From NCBI GenBank assembly GCA_944325515.1, contig CALVAO010000002.1, positions 1-64,000 on the forward strand: 64,000 nucleotides of DNA, read 5' to 3'. Within the stretch, counting starts at the first letter, position 1; every line of letters begins with the position of its first letter. Shown here piece by piece: positions 45,265 through 53,126 of the stretch. Source of the DNA: Candidatus Gastranaerophilales bacterium. Its GTDB lineage: Bacteria > Cyanobacteriota > Vampirovibrionia > Gastranaerophilales > Gastranaerophilaceae. A program made the translations under genes and the position numbers. The notes beneath the pieces were generated by a model that was not told the DNA's origin, did no database searches, and worked only from the letters and a program-made list of their open reading frames with translations.

Positions 45265-46365
45265 TTACATATAATTTAATAAGCTCATTCCGAGTGATGC
45301 TGAAGTTACCTGCAGGCTTGCTTGATATGCATATTGTGCCTGCATCCACTCGGTTATAGCAGTTGTTAAATCAACATCCTGTATTTCAGTCAAATATGAA
45401 GTAAGATTCATATTATTCGTCTCAAGAGTAGAAGTTGTCATTTCCAGACGGTTATAAACTCCGCCGAATTTTGTCTGCTCCTCAGTTATAGTCCTCATAG
45501 AAGTATCAAACATATCGAGAGTTGCATTCATTTGTTCGTAACCGGCTTCTGTATCACCATCGAGAACCATCTGGATAGAATTGCTTAATAATTTAAGTGT
45601 TCCCATAACTCCGGAATACTCTTCATGATCTACTAAAACTTCTAAATCTTCAACATTTCCTGCGTATGCTGTACCGTCTTCGTATGCGTATGTTTTGCTT
45701 CCGTCTGCTTCAATGGTTTCAATAACATTTTTCCCGTCAGCATCAGTAAAGATGTTTTTACCGTCAGCCGTTTGAGCTTGAACCGCTTCATAATAACCAA
45801 AAACTCTATCACCGGTTGTATTAATTACTTCAAAAACTCCGTCAGCCACTTCGGTTTGTCTTATATAATCCGGATTATCATGCGGGGTGCCGTTATAAAT
45901 AATATTTCCGTTTTCATCTATTGTATAAGGCATAATTTTGGTATTAGCTCCGCCAAAAATATAATTATCATTATATTCTGTATTGGCTAAATCTACCATT
46001 GTTTTTATAATTTCGTCAATTTCAACTTTTAATGCCTCAAGAGAATCGTTGCCATATGTCTGGTTGTTAGCCTGCACAGCTTTATCCCAGGCTTGAGAGA
46101 GATAACCGGTTGCAAGAGTCATTAAATCATCCAGCGTACTTAGTTCAGACATTGCCATCTCAACATTAGTTGAGAAAGTTTCTATTTGTCCGAGCTGTCT
46201 ATCAGTATTCAAAATATTAACAGCCGCAATAGGGTCATCTGTAATACTCATGACCTTATGACCGGAGGCTAGTTGAGAAGTTAGCCGGTTATAATTGATT
46301 AAGTTCTGCTGCATATCAGCAACTAATTGAGCGTATCTGCCGGATGTGGAAATTCTATCAACCAT
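45265..46365 (-). CDS. flgL: Flagellar hook-filament junction protein FlgL (HAP3)
   Basis: A 366-residue junction protein between hook and filament. N-terminal VDRISTSGRYAQLVADMQQN and RLTSQLASGHKVMSITDDPIAAVNIL are the flagellin-like D0/D1 helices, the middle (about 160-250) is a variable beta domain, and the C-terminal TEIQDVDLTTAITEWMQAQYAYQASLQVTSASLGMSLLNYM is typical. The start is the ATG at 46365, after GGAGG that lies within the end of flgK. Last gene of the operon. Confidence 0.94.
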   Translation of the reverse strand: MVDRISTSGRYAQLVADMQQNLINYNRLTSQLASGHKVMSITDDPIAAVNILNTDRQLGQIETFSTNVEMAMSELSTLDDLMTLATGYLSQAWDKAVQANNQTYGNDSLEALKVEIDEIIKTMVDLANTEYNDNYIFGGANTKIMPYTIDENGNIIYNGTPHDNPDYIRQTEVADGVFEVINTTGDRVFGYYEAVQAQTADGKNIFTDADGKNVIETIEADGSKTYAYEDGTAYAGNVEDLEVLVDHEEYSGVMGTLKLLSNSIQMVLDGDTEAGYEQMNATLDMFDTSMRTITEEQTKFGGVYNRLEMTTSTLETNNMNLTSYLTEIQDVDLTTAITEWMQAQYAYQASLQVTSASLGMSLLNYM

Positions 46366-46370
46366 TTTTA

Positions 46371-47984
46371 TTAACCTCCTAAGCTCATTAATGTGTCTAA
46401 ACAAGCATTACATGTATTAAATACCTGTGCGGCAGCAGAGTATGCAGTCTGGTATTTTACCAGATCAACCAGCTCTTCATTCAAATCTACGCCGGTACTG
46501 TCTTTAATCTGTGCTTCTATTGAATCTACTACACTTGATTGTGTATCATAAAGGGTCTGCAAGCTGCTTCCAGCAGAAGCTACTTTTCCAACCAGCGCAG
46601 TGTAATAATCTTCAAGTGACATTCCATTCAAATCATCTAACTTTTGGTTTCTTGTACCTAACATTGCGGCTACGTTTTGAGCATTACCTACAGCATTTTC
46701 GTCAAAATTGGCGCCGTCTTCAAAATATGCACAGGCAATGTTCCAGATACCATCATCTGAAAATAATTCCGGATTAAGCTGAATATTTCCGGCTGTAATT
46801 CCATCTGTTACTACATTACCGTTTTCGTCTACGGTTACAAACAAGTAGTTATCATCAGCGCTGTCGATTAACTTACCTGTGTCATCCGGATTAATGCAAT
46901 ATGCACCTTCCCTTGTGTTTAGTTCATTAAACACATCCGCAATCGCCTGTGATAAAATATTAAGGCTGTTCATAACCGTACCGGCATTTGTTTCGCCATC
47001 GCCGTTATCGGTTGCGGAATGCAGCAGCCCGCCTAAAGTACCTTCTGTTATTAATGAATTAGCATTTGCAACAACAATTTTACCGTCTTCCTGCGGGTTT
47101 ACAATACTAATAACTGCATTTTCACCATCCCAGTCATCCGGATATAAAATCGGCGGATCTTGAGATTCGCAGTATGATTTTGCAGTTTGAATTTCTAATT
47201 CGCCGGTAACTTTTGAACCTTTTACCACTTCAACTCCGCCGATTGAAAGATTAACACTTCCGTTATCATGCTCTTCAACTTTTATATCAACAAATTCTGC
47301 AATATCATTAAGAATTAAATCCCTTTTATCTAACAGGTTATTAGCCTCAAGTGTACCTGTTTGAGTTACCTGCAAGGCTCTGTTAACGTCGGCAAGTTCT
47401 GTTAATTTATCGTTTAATGCTGTATATTGTACATAAATTTTAGAATTCTCCAGTGATTCTTGAGATTCACCATCACCAAGAGCTTTGGTTGTATTTTGTT
47501 CAAGCTCTACACTTTTTGAATTTAATACTGAGGTTAAGGTTTTAGCTGTTTCTATAAAATTTGTTCTTGCAGTTGAACTTGCAGGATATTCATTAAGGTT
47601 ATTTAATGCTTCATAGAAATCTGAAAGGGCAGCGTCAATACCTGTACTTTCCAAATCATCAAGAATATCTGCTAAATCACCGATTCCGTCGAGCTGCTGT
47701 TCCAGTTTATTCAGTAAAGAAAGCTGATCTCTATAGTAATTATTGAGGAAAGCATCATTATAGCGCATAACATTGGCAATCATTACTCCGCCGTTAGCAC
47801 GTACTTGATTGGTTACATTATTGCCGATTGCACCTGCAATATTTCGGGTTGCCAGATTTACCCGCTGTTTATGATACCCTTCAGTATTCATGTTGGCAAC
47901 GTTGTGCGAAACAACACTTATTGCTTTCTCGTTTACTGAAAGTGTGTTTGCAGTCATGTTCAATGCTGATAGTAAGCTAACCAT
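46371..47984 (-). CDS. flgK: Flagellar hook-associated protein FlgK (HAP1)
   Basis: A 537-residue hook-filament adaptor. The start MVSLLSALNMTANTLSVNEKAISVVSHNVANMNTEGYHKQRV is the rod/hook N-terminal helix. DLVKYQTAYSAAAQVFNTCNACLDTLMSLGG is the C-terminal helix. Residues 270-420 are an acidic, Asn-rich variable domain. GAGG Shine-Dalgarno. It lies between flgN, its chaperone, and flgL. Confidence 0.95.
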   Translation of the reverse strand: MVSLLSALNMTANTLSVNEKAISVVSHNVANMNTEGYHKQRVNLATRNIAGAIGNNVTNQVRANGGVMIANVMRYNDAFLNNYYRDQLSLLNKLEQQLDGIGDLADILDDLESTGIDAALSDFYEALNNLNEYPASSTARTNFIETAKTLTSVLNSKSVELEQNTTKALGDGESQESLENSKIYVQYTALNDKLTELADVNRALQVTQTGTLEANNLLDKRDLILNDIAEFVDIKVEEHDNGSVNLSIGGVEVVKGSKVTGELEIQTAKSYCESQDPPILYPDDWDGENAVISIVNPQEDGKIVVANANSLITEGTLGGLLHSATDNGDGETNAGTVMNSLNILSQAIADVFNELNTREGAYCINPDDTGKLIDSADDNYLFVTVDENGNVVTDGITAGNIQLNPELFSDDGIWNIACAYFEDGANFDENAVGNAQNVAAMLGTRNQKLDDLNGMSLEDYYTALVGKVASAGSSLQTLYDTQSSVVDSIEAQIKDSTGVDLNEELVDLVKYQTAYSAAAQVFNTCNACLDTLMSLGG

Positions 47985-48035
47985 AGTTTTACCTCATTTT
48001 AAATAGTACAGCTCAAGTCCAGGGCGTACTGTCCT

Positions 48036-48536
48036 TTAGACTTCTTCATTTATGGTCCACATGTTATATTCATGTGTGTCTGTTTTTCCTGCTCCGTTAT
48101 AATTACATCCTTGAGGAGCAAAGGCTTCTATAATTGTTTCCAACATCTTGTTAGAAATTATAATGCCATGTTTTAATAGTTCCACATTTTGATTATTTAA
48201 TAACGTTAATTCGGAAATAATTTTACAAATCTTAACTTTTCTCCTTGTTAAAGGTTCTGCATATTCCGGTGCTTCTTGCTGTGCAAGCTCGATAAAACGG
48301 GACATATTGGCGTTTTCATCAACAAGCTGCGCTGCAATATCTTTTCTTGAATTGTTGAGTTTTACAATTTTATTGTTTAATGCAAGAATTTTATTGTCTA
48401 AAATACCAAGATCATCCGGTTTTGCGTGCTTAAGAACTTCCTTTTTCTCTTCAAAGAGTTCTTTGAGCTTAGAATATGCTTCAATTTCTTTGTCTAAAAT
48501 TTCTATTAAGTTTTGAAAAAGTTGTTTGTTATTCAT
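48036..48536 (-). CDS. flgN: Flagellar export chaperone FlgN
   Basis: A 166-residue FlgN-like coiled-coil chaperone that delivers FlgK and FlgL to the export gate. A continuous heptad pattern runs over residues 5-135 (EILDKEIEAYSKLKELFEEKKEVLKHAK). Sequence identity in this family is low, but the coil, length and position before flgK support it. AAAGGAA Shine-Dalgarno. Confidence 0.86.
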   Translation of the reverse strand: MNNKQLFQNLIEILDKEIEAYSKLKELFEEKKEVLKHAKPDDLGILDNKILALNNKIVKLNNSRKDIAAQLVDENANMSRFIELAQQEAPEYAEPLTRRKVKICKIISELTLLNNQNVELLKHGIIISNKMLETIIEAFAPQGCNYNGAGKTDTHEYNMWTINEEV

Positions 48537-48550
48537 TGTGGTTCCTTTTT

Positions 48551-48689
48551 AAGTGACTGAGTGACCAGGTGACTAGGTGATTAAGTGGTTATAATATTTT
48601 ATTTTGCTTCCTTCTGTGTTCTTTTTTTTATTATCTATGTCTCCTTTTATTGACATCTTAGTCACTCAGTCACTTAATCACCCAGTCAC
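48551..48689. repeat. Inverted-repeat element, octamer type, flgH-flgN spacer
   Basis: Left arm 48551-48590 with AAGTGACT-like units; right arm 48657-48689 with CTTAGTCA, CTCAGTCA, CTTAATCA, CCCAGTCA. The loop starts TTATAATATTTTATTTTG and is closely related to the loops at 49.8 and 50.3 kb. Confidence 0.85.
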
Positions 48690-48694
48690 ACCTC

Positions 48695-49309
48695 CTAGAA
48701 CAGATACTTAATAAATCTATTAAATATACCTTCATTTTGATTTCTGGAGATTGTTCCACGTCCGGAAAGTGCAAATTGCAGATTGGAAACATTATGTGAG
48801 GAAATTTCTCCGTCTACATTAAGCCATCTTGGATCAATAACTCCTGTTACAATGAAATCCATCCTTTCGTTACCGTTAATTAAAGTCTTTTTGCCCTGTA
48901 CTGCAAGATTTCCGTTTGGAAGCTGCTGTACAACCTGCACAGCAATCTGGTCGCCGAAACTCATTGTACGTCCGCCGGCAGCAGAGTTCGCAACTTCGTT
49001 TGAGCCGCCAAAGCCGTTTGAATCTTTTAAGAATGAAAGCCCAAACCAGTCACGCAGGAATGAAGTGAATGTATCAACAGTATTAGAGGATTTTTCGGAG
49101 GTATAAGTTAAATTATCACTAACCGTAATATTTTCCTCCATAATAATCGAAATTAAATCTCCTATCTGGCGTGCTTGTACTCCGCCGAACAGTGAACGCG
49201 GAGTCCCTGCATAATGCTGGGTAGCACCTAATGTAAACAATGATTCTGCTTGAACACTCATTGTCGTTGATAGAATTATTACTGCTAGAATTGTTAATAC
49301 TTTTTTCAT
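48695..49309 (-). CDS. flgH: Flagellar basal-body L-ring protein FlgH
   Basis: Forms the ring in the outer membrane around the rod. Signal peptide residues 1-21 (SVQA). LGATQHYAGTPRSLFGGVQARQIGDLISIIMEENITVSDNLTYT, VQVVQQLPNGNLAVQGKKTL and ITVTG-like VTGVIDPRWLNVDGEISSHNVSN are standard. FlgH is usually a lipoprotein, but no lipobox Cys is present here. 204 residues. GAGG Shine-Dalgarno. Confidence 0.94.
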   Translation of the reverse strand: MKKVLTILAVIILSTTMSVQAESLFTLGATQHYAGTPRSLFGGVQARQIGDLISIIMEENITVSDNLTYTSEKSSNTVDTFTSFLRDWFGLSFLKDSNGFGGSNEVANSAAGGRTMSFGDQIAVQVVQQLPNGNLAVQGKKTLINGNERMDFIVTGVIDPRWLNVDGEISSHNVSNLQFALSGRGTISRNQNEGIFNRFIKYLF

Positions 49310-49329
49310 TAAACTTACCTCGTTGTTTG

Positions 49330-49438
49330 GTTTATAAGTTTAGAGGTTTAGGAGTTTAGAAGAATTTAAATTCGCTTCGCTCATAATATTTAATTTTATA
49401 ACTTCCTCTCAACTTCTAAACTTATAAACTTATAAACC
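49330..49438. repeat. Inverted-repeat element, AAGTTTAG octamer type, flgM-flgH spacer
   Basis: Left arm 49330-49370 (ATAAGTTT, AGAGGTTT, AGGAGTTT) and right arm 49401-49438. It contains GAATTTAAATTCGCTTCGCTC, the reverse complement of the core of the 7501-7612 copy apart from a one-base length difference. Confidence 0.82.
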
Positions 49439-49466
49439 TTACCCCATACCTTACCCTTCACTCTAT

Positions 49467-49736
49467 TTAGCATAGAAACTCCGCTATAACACTTCTACCA
49501 TACAGCAGCCCGTACTTTATGTCATCATCCGAAATATTGAATTCTCCTACGGTTTTTGCACATTCTCTTACTTCGTTTACATCAATTCTGTCCAGAAGCG
49601 TTTTAGCAGAAGCAGTATTTACACCTTTTGAAACTTCTGTATTTTCTGCTTCCGTTTTTTGTACATTCTGGTTTGACTTGAATGCATTTACTGCACTGAA
49701 TTGCTGTACCGGATTGGTTTCTATTCTTGTTAACAT
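49467..49736 (-). CDS. flgM: Anti-sigma-28 factor FlgM
   Basis: An 89-residue protein that holds sigma-28 (FliA) inactive until the hook is complete and it is exported. The C-terminal half (TLLDRIDVNEVRECAKTVGEFNISDDDIKYGLLYGRSVIAEFL) matches the sigma-binding region. The N-terminal half is Asn/Gln/Ser-rich and likely disordered, as usual. Its presence implies a sigma-28 regulon; a matching promoter is seen at 62434-62461. Confidence 0.85.
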   Translation of the reverse strand: MLTRIETNPVQQFSAVNAFKSNQNVQKTEAENTEVSKGVNTASAKTLLDRIDVNEVRECAKTVGEFNISDDDIKYGLLYGRSVIAEFLC

Positions 49737-49755
49737 CTAGGTCCTTTCTTTTTTA

Positions 49756-49894
49756 GGTGATTGAGTGACTAGGTGACTAAGTGATTAAGTGGTTATAATA
49801 TTTATTTTGTTTCTTTTTGTTTTCTTCTTATTTTGTTATCTATATTTACTTTTATTAACATCTTAGTCACTTAATCACTCAGTCACTTAGTCAC
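49756..49894. repeat. Inverted-repeat element, octamer type, flgJ-flgM spacer
   Basis: Left arm 49756-49794 (GTGATTGA, GTGACTAG, GTGACTAA, GTGATTAA, GTGGTT), right arm 49862-49894. The roughly 65-nt loop is nearly identical to the loop at 50306-50372. Confidence 0.86.
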
Positions 49895-49897
49895 CTC

Positions 49898-50248
49898 TCA
49901 TCCAACATACTTCTCCATCTGCCTGTAAATCTGGTCGGCGAATCCGAAGCTTGTTCTCGGGTTATTTGCTAAATCACGCCCAAGCTGCTGATATACGATT
50001 GATTTAAAGGTATCAACATATTGGGTTTCTTTTCCCCAGAGCCCGTTTTCACGGTCTACTGTTTTATCCATCTCTGAAAGCATTTTTGTTATAAAAATAC
50101 TTTCAAATTCTGTTGCGGCTTTTCTTAACTGTTCTTTTGAATCACCGGATTCTTTAATCTTGTTATATAATACCTGGTCTGAATTTACAGTTTGTGCATT
50201 ATGTAATCCGCTTTTTATTATATCTATTGTAGGCGTTGAAAAATCCAT
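49898..50248 (-). CDS. flgJ: Rod-binding protein, FlgJ N-terminal domain only
   Basis: A 116-residue protein equal to the rod-capping N-terminal domain of FlgJ: KAATEFESIFITKMLSEMDKTV, then GxxxDxF-type KETQYVDTFKSIVYQQLGRDLA and GFADQIYRQM. The C-terminal peptidoglycan hydrolase of enterobacterial FlgJ is absent, as in many other bacteria, so wall cutting must come from another enzyme. AAAGGA Shine-Dalgarno. Confidence 0.9.
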   Translation of the reverse strand: MDFSTPTIDIIKSGLHNAQTVNSDQVLYNKIKESGDSKEQLRKAATEFESIFITKMLSEMDKTVDRENGLWGKETQYVDTFKSIVYQQLGRDLANNPRTSFGFADQIYRQMEKYVG

Positions 50249-50266
50249 TGTGTCCTTTCTTTTAGT

Positions 50267-50405
50267 AGTGACTGAGTGACTAGGTGACTAAGTGGTTAAG
50301 TGGTTATAATATTTATTTTGTTTCTTTTTGTTTTCTTTTTATTTTGTTATCTATATTTCCTTTTATTAACATCTTAGTCACCTAATCACTCAGTCACTTA
50401 GTCAC
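50267..50405. repeat. Inverted-repeat element, octamer type, flgI-flgJ spacer
   Basis: Left arm 50267-50305 and right arm 50373-50405. Mismatches between the arms are transitions, so G-U pairing would be kept in RNA. It is the fourth element in four consecutive spacers of this operon. Confidence 0.86.
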
Positions 50406-50407
50406 TT

Positions 50408-51511
50408 TTAAATAATCACCAGCTCAGCCTGCAAGCTTCCCGATTTCTTAAGCGCCTGCAAGATTGAGATTAGGTCTATTGGTGCAACTCCGATTGAGTT
50501 GAGAGCGCGGACTAAATCATTAAGGTTACTGTTAGCCGGCATGTTGATTAAACTTCCCGGAGTTTTATTAATTTCAATATCTGCGTTTTCAAATCCGACT
50601 GTAGCGCCGTTTGCAAAAGCATTCGGCTGTGAAACATCGTTTGTAGTGGAAACTGTCACTGTAATATTTCCGTGTGCTACTGCTGCAGGAAGCAGTTTGA
50701 CGTCTGCTCCGATAACAACAGTTCCTGTTCTTTCATTAACAACAACTTTTGCAGGTTCCATTGTCGGAGAAACTTCCAGATTCTCTATTATTGATAGGAA
50801 TGAAACTCTATCGTTCATAAATTTAGCAGGAATTTCTACACGGACAGAACTTCCGTCTATTGCTTGAGCCGGAGCTACCTGTGAAACAGTTTTTGCAATT
50901 CTTGAAACAAGCGTATAATCTGAACGATCGATAGAAAGTGTTATAGAATTTTCATCTCCGATTTCCGTATATATATCACGCTCTATTATTGCGCCGCCAG
51001 GGATTCTTCCTGTCGTTGTGATTGCGGTTCTTGCTGATGAGCCGCCTGCTATTTTATTAATTCCGCCTACTGATAAAGGTCCTTGAGCTACTGCTACAGC
51101 TTCACCGTTTGGAGCTTTTAGAATTGTCTGAACAAGGACACCGCCTTCTAAGCTCTTGCAATCTGCCATTGCAGAAACTGTGACATCAATTTTATCACCA
51201 TTTTTTGAAAACGGCGGAACAGTTGCTGTTACAATAACAGCAGCAGATGCTCCTTTTTGAATGTAGTTTTCCTGTTCAATAATTGTACCAAGATTTCTTA
51301 ATAACATCTGGTTAGTAATTTGTGTTGAACGGGAGTTATCACCGGTTCCTGGCAAACCAACAACTACCCCGTAGCCAACAAGCTGGTTTTCTCTAACCCC
51401 TTTAATATGAGTCAAATCCATTATACGCACCTTTGCGTTAATAGCCTGGGCGGGAATTAAGCCCGTAAACATCACCATCATTATTAAAAAACATGATAAA
51501 AATTTTTTCAT
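50408..51511 (-). CDS. flgI: Flagellar basal-body P-ring protein FlgI
   Basis: Forms the periplasmic ring around the rod. Signal peptide residues 1-23 (AQA). VRIMDLTHIKGVRENQLVGYGVVVGLPGTGDNS, FSKNGDKIDVTVSAMADCKSLEGGVLVQT and the ending LVRALNSIGVAPIDLISILQALKKSGSLQAELVII are diagnostic. 367 residues, normal. With FlgH it shows that the cell has an outer membrane. First gene of the flgI-J-M-H-N-K-L cluster. Confidence 0.97.
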   Translation of the reverse strand: MKKFLSCFLIMMVMFTGLIPAQAINAKVRIMDLTHIKGVRENQLVGYGVVVGLPGTGDNSRSTQITNQMLLRNLGTIIEQENYIQKGASAAVIVTATVPPFSKNGDKIDVTVSAMADCKSLEGGVLVQTILKAPNGEAVAVAQGPLSVGGINKIAGGSSARTAITTTGRIPGGAIIERDIYTEIGDENSITLSIDRSDYTLVSRIAKTVSQVAPAQAIDGSSVRVEIPAKFMNDRVSFLSIIENLEVSPTMEPAKVVVNERTGTVVIGADVKLLPAAVAHGNITVTVSTTNDVSQPNAFANGATVGFENADIEINKTPGSLINMPANSNLNDLVRALNSIGVAPIDLISILQALKKSGSLQAELVII

Positions 51512-51740
51512 AATACTTACCCGCTTTCTTTTAGGATTATAAGAATAATCCTTAAGAATATACCTTCCCCATTAAAAGTCTACATTGTATAGTTTAAACT
51601 ATTAAATAGGATAAAACATCAATCAAATGGTGGAAATCTTACCGGCAAGAATGATATTTTTTTAGTAGTTATCGGGGTTCATCCGAGCCTGCTTCAAGTA
51701 GGATAGACTAAAGTTTACGTGCTGCACCTAAATCCGGTGA

Positions 51741-52469
51741 TTATGTTTCTCTATTTCTTATTTTCATCCATTCATCTTTTGGGAGGTCTGAAACTATGTT
51801 GCCGTCTTTAAATCTAATTACTCTAGAGCAGTATTCGGCAATATCGGGTTCGTGTGTTACAAGAACTATTGTTTTTCCTTCTTTCCCATCAAAGCCTTTG
51901 TTTAATCGAACAAAGAATTCCATAACTTCAATACTTGTTCTGGTATCAAGGTTTCCTGTAGGTTCGTCTGCTAAAATAAGAGGAGCATCGTTTACAAGCG
52001 CTCTTGCGATTGCGACTCTTTGCTGCTGCCCGCCTGACATCTGGTTTGGCATGTGAGATTCCCTGTTCTTTAACCCTACTATTTCTAATGCTTCTTTGGC
52101 GCGCCTGTGGCGTTCTTCTTCGGGAATTCCTTTGTATATCATAGGCAGCTCTACATTTTCAAGCGCTGAAGTTCTTGAAATCAGATTAAAGCCTTGAAAA
52201 ACAAACCCTATTTTTTGATTTCTAATATGGGACAATTCTTCGGCTGTTAATGAAAATACATCAATTCCTTCAAGGTGATAGCTACCGCTTGTCGGTTTGT
52301 CAAGTGTCCCCAGCATGTTCATACAGGTTGATTTCCCTGAGCCGGAAGTTCCCATTATTGCGACGAATTCTCCTTTTTCTATTGAAAAGGAAACTCCATT
52401 TAATGCATTAAAACTTTCATCCTCTGTTTTATACGTTTTTATTATATTTTTTAATTCAATAAGTGGCAT
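51741..52469 (-). CDS. LolD/MacB-type ABC transporter ATP-binding protein
   Basis: A 242-residue ATPase of the LolD/MacB/FtsE group that powers lipoprotein release or efflux complexes. Walker A is GTSGSGKSTCMN, the signature is MSGGQQQRVAIARAL, Walker B is LILADEPTG, and NLDTRTS and VTHEPDIA follow. No permease or membrane-fusion partner is adjacent, so the exact system is unknown. Leaderless-type promoter. Confidence 0.92.
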   Translation of the reverse strand: MPLIELKNIIKTYKTEDESFNALNGVSFSIEKGEFVAIMGTSGSGKSTCMNMLGTLDKPTSGSYHLEGIDVFSLTAEELSHIRNQKIGFVFQGFNLISRTSALENVELPMIYKGIPEEERHRRAKEALEIVGLKNRESHMPNQMSGGQQQRVAIARALVNDAPLILADEPTGNLDTRTSIEVMEFFVRLNKGFDGKEGKTIVLVTHEPDIAEYCSRVIRFKDGNIVSDLPKDEWMKIRNRET

Positions 52470-52475
52470 AAAATA

Positions 52476-52481
52476 ATTTTA
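52476..52481 (-). promoter_or_regulatory. -10 box TAAAAT, leaderless type
   Basis: The minus-strand hexamer ends 6 nt before the ATG at 52469; no Shine-Dalgarno. Confidence 0.5.
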
Positions 52482-52618
52482 CTACAAATTTTACAATTAC
52501 CAGCAGTTCTTTATTATTTTGTTATATTTATTTTTAGCTAAAGAAGAATAAATCAAAAATGAAACATAGAAAGGGAAAGAAATCTTAGAAAAACGATATA
52601 AAAATTCCCTAAAAACCT

Positions 52619-52650
52619 TAATGTAACACAATACATATTGTGTTACATTA
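52619..52650. repeat. Left palindromic terminal repeat
   Basis: Arms 52619-52633 and 52636-52650 are perfect reverse complements. Followed by GGGTT. Confidence 0.9.
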
Positions 52651-52773
52651 GGGTTATAATACCATATTTACTGTATTTTGGCAACCTAAAATATAAATAG
52701 CAATTTTAAATAACGTAAAAGCTCTTTATTAACAGCAATTATAAAATCTTAAATTTCTAAATCCTAAATAAAA

Positions 52774-52849
52774 CAAGGCGCACGCCGCGAACGTGATGCG
52801 TAAGCATCGATAGTGAGCGAAAGAGAACCGGCTTGCCGGTCAAGCCTTG
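52774..52849 (+). ncRNA. Multi-branched structured segment
   Basis: CAAGGC (52774-52779) pairs with GCCTTG (52844-52849). Inside, CACG/CGTG (52781/52792), ATGC-gtaa-GCAT (52796-52807) and ACCGG-cttg-CCGGT (52827-52840) form three hairpins, giving a cloverleaf-like drawing. It lacks tRNA features such as GGTTCGAATCC or a CCA end. Strand and transcription are unknown. Confidence 0.4.
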
Positions 52850-52921
52850 AAGGGTTAAATCAAATTAGCCTCAATGCCCGTAAGGGCATAGAAAACAGCC
52901 GCAATTTTTCTCTTTCTTTTC

Positions 52922-52969
52922 GTACTTTTCTTTCTCTTTTGATGCGAAATAAAAGAGAAAGAAAAGTAC
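52922..52969. repeat. 19-bp perfect hairpin
   Basis: GTACTTTTCTTTCTCTTTT (52922-52940) and its exact complement (52951-52969) around the 10-nt loop GATGCGAAAT. Polypyrimidine on one side, polypurine on the other. Confidence 0.88.
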
Positions 52970-53019
52970 AAAGGTAAACAATTGATATGACTGGTAATTC
53001 AACCTTAAAAAAAGAACCC

Positions 53020-53051
53020 TAATGTAACACAATATGTATTGTGTTACATTA
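53020..53051. repeat. Right palindromic terminal repeat
   Basis: Arms 53020-53034 and 53037-53051, with the same 15-mer as the left copy, in inverted orientation as shown by the TG centre and outer AACCC. Confidence 0.9.
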
Positions 53052-53126
53052 GACGCTTAAAAGCCAGTAGAAAAGACTTCTAGCGTTTTTACATTAACTA
53101 TTAAAATAGAAAAGGAGAGCTTAAAT

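Larger units (their letters stand above)
52619..53051. mobile_element. Noncoding element bounded by palindromic inverted repeats
   Basis: 433 bp without a gene. Each end is a 32-bp palindrome with identical 15-bp arms (TAATGTAACACAATA) around a 2-nt centre, CA on the left and TG on the right. The right end also carries AACCC outside while the left carries GGGTT inside, so the two are inverted copies. Inside lie several stable hairpins (52774-52849, 52873-52886, 52922-52969). It resembles a MITE or a structured-RNA cassette; no transposase. Confidence 0.5.

Noticed and set aside
48551-50405. CRISPR array (tandem short repeats)
   Set aside because: Units are 7-8 nt with no spacers between them and form inverted arms; there are no cas genes.
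52619-52650. NrdR box (ACACAATA...TATTGTGT)
   Set aside because: The dyad is 2 bp wider than the 16-bp NrdR box, the two copies are 400 bp apart rather than about 30, and no ribonucleotide reductase gene is near.
52774-52849. tRNA-like cloverleaf
   Set aside because: The stems do not have tRNA lengths and the conserved D- and T-loop bases are missing; kept only as a structured segment.
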